Shown piece by piece: positions 1-5,164 of a stretch of DNA of 10,615 nucleotides. The notes below the pieces were generated by a model, which saw only the letters and a program-made list of their open reading frames with translations, did not search any database and was not told the DNA's origin. The stretch's first letter is position 1. Each line of letters opens with the position of its first letter. Source of the DNA: Chloroflexota bacterium (GTDB lineage Bacteria > Chloroflexota > UBA6077 > FW602-bin22 > JACQUS01); the NCBI GenBank assembly GCA_016210125.1, contig JACQUS010000019.1:1-10615 (forward strand), read 5' to 3'. Made by a program: the position numbers and the translations under genes.

Positions 1-1
1 C

Positions 2-460
2 GACTACCTCGCGAAGTTCGGCGCCTACTACGAGTATCGCGCGAGCGGGCGCTTCGAGCGGGACTACCAGGGCTTCCCGACGATTCTGGTCGTCACGTCC
101 GACACCGCCGCCGAGGAGCGCATCGCCCGGGCAGTGCGCGCGGCCGCCGTGGGGCGGGGCCCCGCGCTCCCGCTGCTCCTCACCTGCGAGTGGCGGCTCG
201 CCGACGCGCGCAACCCCTACGGTCTGCTCGGCCCGATCTGGCGTGAGCCCGGCGCTGACGTCCGCGGCCGCCGCTACTGGCCGCTCAACACGCGAGCGGG
301 CCGACGAGATCAGTTGCATATGCGTGAAGATGCCTACCTCGTCCACCTTCCGGATCAGCAGCGTGCATCGTCAACCACTGCTGCTGCTGCGCCGAGTCGT
401 GGTCTCACCGAGGAGGACATCCCCTGGCAAACCCATGAGGAGATCGGCCGTGTCGAATGA
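2..460 (+). CDS. Replication-relaxation family protein, C-terminal part (5' end outside window)
   Basis: The reading frame is open from the first bases of the window to a TGA at 458-460, giving 152 visible residues, so the true start lies to the left. The segment has the family's typical layout: an aromatic-rich stretch (AYYEYRASGRFERDYQGFP), a beta-strand (TILVVTSD) followed by an E-R-x-A-R helix, then a PLLLT strand and a GLLGPIWREP segment. These resemble the C-terminal half of Replic_Relax proteins, which occur on plasmids and integrative elements and are linked to plasmid replication or relaxation; their exact biochemistry is poorly defined. The last 11 bases overlap the start of the excisionase-like gene, and the integrase follows, which supports a mobile-element role. 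The tail after about residue 115 is low-complexity (Ser/Thr/Ala) and probably not part of the domain. The family call is from memory of the pattern and is moderately sure. Confidence 0.72.
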   Translation, partial: DYLAKFGAYYEYRASGRFERDYQGFPTILVVTSDTAAEERIARAVRAAAVGRGPALPLLLTCEWRLADARNPYGLLGPIWREPGADVRGRRYWPLNTRAGRRDQLHMREDAYLVHLPDQQRASSTTAAAAPSRGLTEEDIPWQTHEEIGRVE

Positions 461-842
461 ACCGCTATCCAGCCGGAACCAGGCCTCGCGCCCCGACCTG
501 CAGGCATTGGCCTCGGCGCTGGAGCGCGCCGCCTGGGCACTGCAAAGCGCGGCCCGTGAGGCGGAACGTGCCGCATCGGTCGTTGAGCCGCCGGTGGCCG
601 CCGGGCCGATGCCTACCAATCGGCTGCTGACGGTCACGGAGACGGCCCACGTCCTCAGCGTCAGTCGGAGCAAGCTCTACGAACTCGTGCTGGCCGGCGA
701 TATCCCGAGCATCACTCTGGGGCGCAGCCGGCGCATTCCCGCCGCGGCCCTCGCCGAGTGGATTGCACACCAGCAGGTCGACCAAGCGCCGCCTGCGCCA
801 TCCATCCCACCGTGGGACCGGACACATCGCAGAAGGTCATGA
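450..842 (+). CDS. Excisionase-like helix-turn-helix DNA-binding protein
   Basis: The protein has 130 residues. Residues about 58-107 form a MerR-like excisionase HTH (HTH_17 type): LLTVTETAHVLSVSRSKLYE is the HTH, followed by a G-D-I-P turn and the wing with the basic LGRSRRIP segment and a closing AALAEWI helix. Residues about 15-44 are an Ala/Glu/Arg-rich amphipathic helix that may mediate self-association. I chose the GTG at 450 because an AGGAG at 438-442 lies seven bases upstream and the frame overlaps the upstream stop by 11 bases, suggesting translational coupling. An ATG at 435 would add five residues but has no better ribosome site, and the frame stays open further left only as a shadow of the previous gene. 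Lying directly before the integrase, it most likely acts as the recombination directionality factor and may also regulate the element's genes. Confidence 0.82.
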   Translation: MSNEPLSSRNQASRPDLQALASALERAAWALQSAAREAERAASVVEPPVAAGPMPTNRLLTVTETAHVLSVSRSKLYELVLAGDIPSITLGRSRRIPAAALAEWIAHQQVDQAPPAPSIPPWDRTHRRRS

Positions 843-897
843 GGGGGAACGAGGCGAGCATACCGCCGATGGCCAGCAGGCAGCCCTAAAATGGCAG

Positions 898-911
898 ACC
901 AATTCCTTGGT
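898..911. repeat. Short inverted repeat in the xis-int gap
   Basis: ACCAA-TTCC-TTGGT is a perfect 5-bp inverted repeat in the 128-bp gap between the excisionase-like gene and the integrase. The gap is less G+C-rich than the rest and holds no gene. The repeat is the only symmetric site I see there. It could be an operator or a binding site of the excisionase-like protein, but a site this short can arise by chance. Confidence 0.25.
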
Positions 912-970
912 ACGATAGGCACAGCGCCGACGGCCGAGGCGGTCTGACGATACAGCGCGAGGAGTCACTC

Positions 971-2095
971 ATGCCCAGGCGACGCGGACACGGCGAAGGG
1001 ACGATCTGCCAGCGCGCGGATGGCCGCTGGTGTGCGGCCGTAAGCTTGCCGAATGGAAAGCGGAAGTACGTTTACAGCGAGACACGCCGGGCAGTACAGG
1101 AGAAGCTCAGTACCGTCAAGCGGCAACTCGCGCAGGGCCTGCTCGTGGGCACCGACCGACAGATTGTCGGACAGTTCCTCGCCGAGTGGCTCCATGCTGT
1201 GAGAGCGAGCGTGCGGCCCAAGACCTACGATGCCTACGCGCTCTTCGTCCGCCGGCACATCGCGCCGGCGCTGGGACACATCCGCCTGACCGCCCTAGCG
1301 CCGCAACAGGTGCAGACCTTCCTCAATGACCGCATGGCGGCTGGTCTCTCGCCACGCACGGTGAAGCATCTCCACGCGGTACTCCGACGCGCGCTGAACC
1401 AAGCGGTCCGCTGGGGGCTCGTCGCGCGCAATGTGGCCACCGTCGTTGACGTGCCACGTCCCGAGCGGCACGAGATCCGGCCATTGACGCCAGAGGAAGC
1501 ACAGCGACTTCTCAAGGCCGTGCGTGGTGACCGGCTCGAAGCGCTCTATACGCTCGCACTGTACGTCGGATTGCGGCAGGGCGAGCTCTTGGGCCTCCGC
1601 TGGCAGGACGTAGATCTCGAACGCGCCGAACTCCGCGTCGTCCAGGCGCTCCAGCGCGCTGGTGGCCAGCTACGTCTGGTTGAGCCGAAGTCGGCCCAGA
1701 GCCGCCGGGCACTGGCGCTGCCCGGTCCCGTCGTCGCCGCGCTCAAAGAGCATCGCAAGCGCCAGCTCGCGGAGCACCTGAAGGTCGCCGACGTGTGGCA
1801 CGATAGCGGCTTGGTCTTCACGACGAGCATCGGCACGCCGATCGAACCGCGCGGGTTGATCCGGCGCTTTCACGCGCTGCTTGAGCGGGCCGGGTTACCT
1901 CCGATGCGTTTTCACGATCTCCGGCACGGTTGCGCCACGTTGCTCCTGGCGGGTGGCGTGCACCCGAAGCTCGTGCAGGAACTCCTGGGCCACAGCCGCA
2001 TCAGCATCACGATGGACATCTACTCCCATGTGACCCCCGCCATGCAGCGCAAGGTAGCACAGCGGATGGAGGCACTATTGCGCGCTCGATCCTGA
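971..2095 (+). CDS. int: Tyrosine recombinase / site-specific integrase
   Basis: The protein has 374 residues, a usual length for phage and ICE integrases. Residues about 8-56 match the AP2-like arm-site binding domain (GEGTICQRADGRW, then a basic strand-turn). Residues about 62-155 are the SAM-like core-binding domain, and about 170-368 the catalytic domain. All catalytic residues are present: R202 in GLRQGE, K240 in the beta-hairpin EPKS, H315 and R318 in FHDLRHG, H341 in LLGHSRISIT, and the nucleophile Y351 in DIYSHV. The ATG is preceded by AGGAG at 960-964 with six bases of spacing. The gene points at the 3' end of a tRNA-Arg gene 107 bases downstream, the usual arrangement when the attachment site is in the tRNA. 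It should catalyse integration into, and with the excisionase excision from, that tRNA. Third codon positions look less G+C-biased than in genes right of the tRNA, consistent with transfer. Confidence 0.95.
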   Translation: MPRRRGHGEGTICQRADGRWCAAVSLPNGKRKYVYSETRRAVQEKLSTVKRQLAQGLLVGTDRQIVGQFLAEWLHAVRASVRPKTYDAYALFVRRHIAPALGHIRLTALAPQQVQTFLNDRMAAGLSPRTVKHLHAVLRRALNQAVRWGLVARNVATVVDVPRPERHEIRPLTPEEAQRLLKAVRGDRLEALYTLALYVGLRQGELLGLRWQDVDLERAELRVVQALQRAGGQLRLVEPKSAQSRRALALPGPVVAALKEHRKRQLAEHLKVADVWHDSGLVFTTSIGTPIEPRGLIRRFHALLERAGLPPMRFHDLRHGCATLLLAGGVHPKLVQELLGHSRISITMDIYSHVTPAMQRKVAQRMEALLRARS

Positions 2096-2105
2096 CGCCG
2101 GCGCC

Positions 2106-2129
2106 GTTTTGTTGTCAGTTTTGTTGTCA
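2106..2129. repeat. Perfect 12-bp tandem repeat between integrase and tRNA
   Basis: The unit GTTTTGTTGTCA occurs twice back to back (2106-2117 and 2118-2129), eleven bases after the integrase stop. It is T-rich in an otherwise very G+C-rich region. Direct repeats beside the crossover site are typical arm-type binding sites for integrases that carry an N-terminal arm-binding domain, as this one does. That role is inferred. The alternative is that the T-rich run is only part of the integrase 3' untranslated region. Confidence 0.6.
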
Positions 2130-2137
2130 AAGAAGCT

Positions 2138-2169
2138 AACAGCCCCACCTGGACTCGGGCGGGGCTGTT
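2138..2169 (+). terminator. Hairpin terminator after the integrase gene
   Basis: AACAGCCCC (2138-2146) pairs perfectly with GGGGCTGTT (2161-2169), and the stem may extend inward past one A-C mismatch. On the plus strand it is followed by CATTTTC, a weak T-tract, so it could end integrase transcription. On the minus strand it lies 33 bases past the tRNA 3' end and could also stop tRNA readthrough, although no T-tract follows on that side. Confidence 0.55.
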
Positions 2170-2201
2170 CATTTTCGGCTTGCCATCTGATATTCCGTGG
2201 G

Positions 2202-2245
2202 CACCCCCGGCAGGATTCGAACCCGCGGCCTCCTGGTCCGAAGCC
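2202..2245. other. Probable integrative-element attachment site (att) in the 3' half of tRNA-Arg
   Basis: Tyrosine integrases encoded next to a tRNA 3' end usually recombine within the anticodon-to-3'-end part of that tRNA, with the element supplying the identical 3' part so that the gene stays whole. Here the tRNA is intact, the integrase lies on its 3' side, and excisionase-like and replication-relaxation genes follow leftward. I searched positions 1-2100 by eye for a second copy of the T-arm or anticodon sequence and saw none, so the far att should be left of the window. The exact crossover bases cannot be set from one end. Confidence 0.45.
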
Positions 2246-2275
2246 AGGCGCTCTGATCCGCTGAGCTACGGGGGC
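2202..2275 (-). tRNA. tRNA-Arg, anticodon TCG
   Basis: On the minus strand the cloverleaf is complete. The acceptor GCCCCCG pairs with CGGGGGT. T8-A9 is followed by the D arm GCTC/GAGC. The anticodon arm is CCTGG-CTTCGGA-CCAGG, which places TCG at positions 34-36 and so reads CGA. The variable loop has five bases, and the T arm is GCGGG-TTCGAAT-CCTGC. The discriminator is G73. The first acceptor pair is a G1-U72 wobble rather than G-C. CCA is not encoded (the bases after G73 are CCC), so it must be added enzymatically. The gene's 3' end faces the integrase, marking it as the probable integration target. Confidence 0.95.
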
Positions 2276-2286
2276 ACAGCACCCTG

Positions 2287-2295
2287 AGTATACCA
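2287..2295 (-). promoter_or_regulatory. Extended -10 promoter of tRNA-Arg
   Basis: The minus strand reads TGG-TATACT, an extended -10 element (TGn plus a near-consensus hexamer), ending 11 bases before the first base of the tRNA. It predicts a start about five bases ahead of the mature 5' end. No good -35 hexamer is visible at 16-18 bases, which fits an extended -10 type. Confidence 0.5.
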
Positions 2296-2371
2296 CCTCG
2301 ACTTGGCGACTCGCGCCGCGCGCTCGGAGAAGCATGCCCGACCGGCGCCCGCCACCTGGTAGCATTGAGCC

Positions 2372-3928
2372 ATGCCCACTGCCCTCCGCGCTGCCCTCCT
2401 TGGCCTCCTGCGCACGCCGCGCGCCGCATTGCTCGCGCCGGCTGCCCTGCTCCGTCTGCGGCGCGCGGTACCGCACCCATGGCCGCCCGGCTCGCGACTC
2501 GCCGACGCGCCCGGCGCGCTGCCGCTGGCCCCTGCCGCGGCGCTCGCCGCGCTCGTGCTGGGTTCGCTCTCCGCCGCGGGTGCCGCCGTGCTCACGCCCA
2601 CCGCTGCATTGGCACTCGTCGGCGTTGCCGTGCCGGCCGCGCTCGCCGCCACCAAGCTCGCGCGCGGTCTGCTCTGGCTCGTCGCGCTGCTGTACCTCCT
2701 GCCGTTCGCCGTCTACCCGCTGGCGCTGGGCGCTCTCCGCCCCACTTTTCTCGACCTGACGCTCGTTGGCCTGGCCGGCGTCTGGGCGCTGCGGCTCCTG
2801 GCCGCCGGACGGTCGCCGCAGGTGCCGGCGGCTGGCTGGGCACTGCTTGCCCTCGTCGGCCTCGCCGCGGCCGCCCTCCTCCTTGGCCTGCCCTATGGGC
2901 TACCTCCGGAGAACGCTCGCCTCTTCGCCAAGCTGGTCGCGGCCACGCTCTTCTTCTTCGTCGCGCGTGACCTGCTAGCCGACAGCAGTGCGCGGCGCGA
3001 GGTCGTGGGTCTTCTCGTGCTGGCGGCCGGCGCGGCGGCGCTCGTCGGCGTCGGCCTGTACCTCCTGCCACCGCCGACGGCCATCGAGACGCTCTCGGCG
3101 CTCGGCCCGCTCGGCTATCCCACCGGACCGGCGGTCCTGCGCTACCTGCCCGACGGCGAGCGCCTGCGGGCCATCGGCACGTCGGTCGATCCCAACGTCT
3201 TCGGCGCGGCGCTGATGGTCGCCGTAGTGCTTATCGTCGCGCAGGTCGCCAGCCCGGCGCCGGCGCTGCCGCGGCCGCTGCTGGTCGGCTGCACGCTGGC
3301 CGTCGGCGTCGCGCTGCTGCTCACGTTATCGCGTGGCTCGTGGGTCGGCACGTACGCCGGCCTCTGGTTCGTCGCGGTGGCCGGCCGGGTGCGGGCGCTG
3401 GCCGTCGCGCTGGCCATGCTGCCGGCCCTGGCACTCGTCACCCCGGGCGCTGAGCGCTACGTCGGCCACCTCGTGGCCGGCCTCCAGACCGCCGACCCCG
3501 CCACGGTGCTGCGTCTGACGGAGTATCGCCAGGCCGTCGAGCTGATCTCCGAGCACCCGTGGCTGGGTGTCGGCTTCGGCAACGCGCCAGACGTCGACCG
3601 CTACGTCGGCGTATCGAGCGTCTACCTCCAGATCGCCGAGCAGATGGGGCTGGTCGGCCTCGCCGCTTACCTCGTCGCTATCGGGCTCGTCTTCCACCAC
3701 GTGCTCGGCCGGCTCGGCCGCGCGCCGGAACGCTGGACCGCGGTCGGCGCGCTTGGCGCGCTGGCGGCAGCGTTGGTCGCCGGCGCGTTCGACCACCACT
3801 TCTTCGAGCTGCGCTTCCCGCACGTCGCCACGCTCTTCTGGCTGCTGGCGGCGCTCGCCGTCGCCGCCAGTCAACCCGAGGCCCCCGGCTCGACGTGCGG
3901 ACCATCGCGTGATGCCCCTTCTTCTTGA
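2372..3928 (+). CDS. O-antigen ligase / Wzy-type polymerase-like membrane protein
   Basis: The protein has 518 residues and is strongly hydrophobic, with about ten to twelve predicted membrane segments (for example about 55-72, 78-93, 98-119, 127-145, 155-173, 185-199, 209-232, 277-292, 302-318, 326-357, 426-443, 455-472 and 484-500). The Wzy_C region is recognisable: RAIGTSVDPNVFGAALM (266-282), the SRGSW motif (320-324), a large outer loop with EYRQAVELISEHPWLGVGFG (384-403), and SVYLQIAEQMGLVGLAAYL (416-434). This family transfers or polymerises surface glycans at the outer face of the membrane; ligase, polymerase and protein glycosyltransferase members cannot be told apart by sequence alone. 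An in-frame TGA at 2366-2368 fixes the start at or after the ATG at 2372, which has no clear ribosome site and may be read from a nearly leaderless message. No other glycan genes are in the window. Confidence 0.82.
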   Translation: MPTALRAALLGLLRTPRAALLAPAALLRLRRAVPHPWPPGSRLADAPGALPLAPAAALAALVLGSLSAAGAAVLTPTAALALVGVAVPAALAATKLARGLLWLVALLYLLPFAVYPLALGALRPTFLDLTLVGLAGVWALRLLAAGRSPQVPAAGWALLALVGLAAAALLLGLPYGLPPENARLFAKLVAATLFFFVARDLLADSSARREVVGLLVLAAGAAALVGVGLYLLPPPTAIETLSALGPLGYPTGPAVLRYLPDGERLRAIGTSVDPNVFGAALMVAVVLIVAQVASPAPALPRPLLVGCTLAVGVALLLTLSRGSWVGTYAGLWFVAVAGRVRALAVALAMLPALALVTPGAERYVGHLVAGLQTADPATVLRLTEYRQAVELISEHPWLGVGFGNAPDVDRYVGVSSVYLQIAEQMGLVGLAAYLVAIGLVFHHVLGRLGRAPERWTAVGALGALAAALVAGAFDHHFFELRFPHVATLFWLLAALAVAASQPEAPGSTCGPSRDAPSS

Positions 3929-3959
3929 ACTCTTCCTTATCGAGACGGCCCCGCCCCAC

Positions 3960-4002
3960 CACCAAAAAGGTTGGTGCAGAGGGGGCTATCGTCTCCTCTG
4001 CA
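3960..4002. other. Two overlapping hairpin sequences in the convergent gap
   Basis: The 237-bp gap between the O-antigen-ligase-like gene and the minus-strand membrane protein holds no gene. CACCAA (3960-3965) pairs with TTGGTG (3971-3976), and TGCAGAGG (3975-3982) pairs perfectly with CCTCTGCA (3995-4002). The two stems share bases 3975-3976, so both cannot form fully at once. Neither has a T-tract. They may act as transcription or mRNA end signals for either converging gene, but this is not certain. Confidence 0.35.
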
Positions 4003-4165
4003 ATCCCCGCCGTCCCAGTCCCGAAGCGGAAGCGTTCGTGGGGCATCGGTGCGAGAGGGCGCCGTAGCGCTGCTCGCGGCTGCGCTGCGCCATCGTCCTA
4101 TGGCCGAGGTGCGCCTCGCCTCTCCATCGGCACGGCGGCGCGCGCCGGCCGCGCACGCGGGCGCC

Positions 4166-4435
4166 CTAGCGCGGCCGGCGCGCGGCGGTGCGCCACATGC
4201 GCAGCACGGCGACGATCTCGGCCAGCGCGAGGAGGACGAGAATCCAGAAGAGGGGCTCGCCGGGATGCGAGAGCCAGACGGCCGCGCCGAGGATGACCAG
4301 CCCTTCGGTCGCGGCGATGAGCGCCGCCGCTCGCAGCGCACCTTCGCTCGTCCCACCGCGGGCAACGAGCAGCGTCGCCACTGGCAGCGCCAGAAGCAGC
4401 AGGCCGAGCACCACGAACGGCAGCCACTCGGGCAT
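4166..4435 (-). CDS. Small three-helix membrane protein, function unknown
   Basis: The protein has 89 residues. Three hydrophobic stretches are clear: about 5-25, about 34-55 and about 61-80, ending in a basic tail (WRTAARRPR) that would stay in the cytoplasm. There is no signal peptide and no motif I recognise. Its ATG at 4435-4433 shares one base with the TGA of the NUDIX gene (TGATG on the minus strand), so the two are very likely one transcript with coupled translation. That pairing is the only hint of function. The frame extends further upstream only inside the NUDIX gene. Confidence 0.75.
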   Translation of the reverse strand: MPEWLPFVVLGLLLLALPVATLLVARGGTSEGALRAAALIAATEGLVILGAAVWLSHPGEPLFWILVLLALAEIVAVLRMWRTAARRPR

Positions 4436-4926
4436 CAGCGCGTCTCCGGTGCGCCGCGCTGGAAGGCCAGCGCGAGCACGTGCCGGTCCTTCGGCGACAG
4501 GACGCCGACGGCCTGTGGCGGCACGCGCCGCACGGCCGACACCTCGGCGCTTGGCCGGAACCCGCCGCCGACCAGCGTAGCGTGGTAGACGACGTCGATG
4601 TGCGCCTCGCCCGGCCAGCTCACCACGCCGACCAGCGCATCGCAGCGTACCACCAGCCCCGACTCTTCGGCCACCTCGCGCACTAGCGCCCCGCTGGGCA
4701 GCTCCCCGGCTCGCACGTAGCCGCCCGGTAGCCCCCAGGCCACGCCGCGCCGGTAGGTGTGGCGGAACAGCAGGATGCGCCGATCCAGGTCGCGAACGAC
4801 GCCGACCGCGCCGACCAGGAAGCGGGCGTTCAGGGCTCGCAGCACCGCACCCCGCATCCACGGCGCCGGTGGCAGCCGGCGCCAGAGGTCAGCCAGCGCG
4901 CGGCCACAGCGCAGGCGGCGGTCCAC
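4435..4926 (-). CDS. NUDIX hydrolase
   Basis: The protein has 163 residues. The NUDIX box is complete: G69-x5-E75-x7-R83-E84-V-A-E87-E88-S-G90-L91, with the Glu residues that bind the catalytic metal. It follows a typical beta-sheet start (FLVGAVGVVRDLDRRILLFR) and a WGLPGG turn. NUDIX enzymes cleave nucleoside diphosphates linked to another group; the substrate cannot be inferred here. I chose the GTG at 4926-4924 because GGAGG lies four bases upstream and a possible promoter sits at 4970-4978. The longer frame from 5052 would start upstream of that promoter and adds a proline/arginine-rich stretch typical of noncoding sequence. Residues 1-35 before the domain are basic and helical. The gene is the first of a two-gene unit with the membrane protein. 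Confidence 0.88.
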   Translation of the reverse strand: MDRRLRCGRALADLWRRLPPAPWMRGAVLRALNARFLVGAVGVVRDLDRRILLFRHTYRRGVAWGLPGGYVRAGELPSGALVREVAEESGLVVRCDALVGVVSWPGEAHIDVVYHATLVGGGFRPSAEVSAVRRVPPQAVGVLSPKDRHVLALAFQRGAPETR

Positions 4927-4969
4927 GCGTCCTCCCTTGCGAGCGCCGGCGCTCGGCTGCTGCCTCCCA

Positions 4970-4978
4970 ACTGTAGCA
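4970..4978 (-). promoter_or_regulatory. Candidate extended -10 promoter for the NUDIX-membrane protein unit
   Basis: The minus strand reads TGC-TACAGT, an extended -10 element with four of six consensus bases, 43 bases before the GTG start. No convincing -35 is present. It supports the shorter NUDIX start. Confidence 0.3.
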
Positions 4979-5090
4979 CGAGCCTGGAATGGCGCCGCGC
5001 TGGCCAGCACCCCGGCTCTCGGCGGGCGGAGAGGGGTCCTGGGCGGGATCAAGTGCCAGTGCGTCGACGCGCGTCTTGCCCTCGCGGTTC

Positions 5091-5099
5091 TGCTAGGAT
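5091..5099 (+). promoter_or_regulatory. Candidate extended -10 promoter for the oxidoreductase
   Basis: TGC-TAGGAT is an extended -10-like element. A start near 5106 would place the GAGGAG at 5111-5116 almost at the 5' end of the message, serving the small leader frame at 5123. No matching -35 is seen at 16-18 bases. Confidence 0.35.
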
Positions 5100-5122
5100 G
5101 GCGGCAGGGCGAGGAGACTGGG

Positions 5123-5164
5123 ATGCCTGCTCCGACCTGCCGGACGCGGCCAGACCATGGTTGA
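5123..5164 (+). CDS. Possible 13-codon leader peptide overlapping the oxidoreductase start
   Basis: The ATG at 5123 has the best ribosome site in the area (GAGGAG at 5111-5116, six bases of spacing). It reads MPAPTCRTRPDHG before a TGA at 5162-5164, which overlaps the first codons of the oxidoreductase (ATG at 5157). The oxidoreductase ATG itself has no visible Shine-Dalgarno site. The leader may therefore deliver ribosomes to the main start by coupled reinitiation. A chance frame or an assembly error that splits one start cannot be excluded. Confidence 0.3.
   Translation: MPAPTCRTRPDHG

Noticed and set aside
3326..3874. 182-residue minus-strand frame opposite the O-antigen-ligase-like gene
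   Set aside because: The Asp/Glu/Arg-rich pattern is what antisense of a Val/Leu/Ala-rich membrane protein gives; no independent evidence.
4927..5052. Longer NUDIX start at 5052
   Set aside because: The extra 42 residues are low-quality Pro/Arg-rich sequence, upstream of the candidate promoter and without a ribosome site; the GTG at 4926 has GGAGG.
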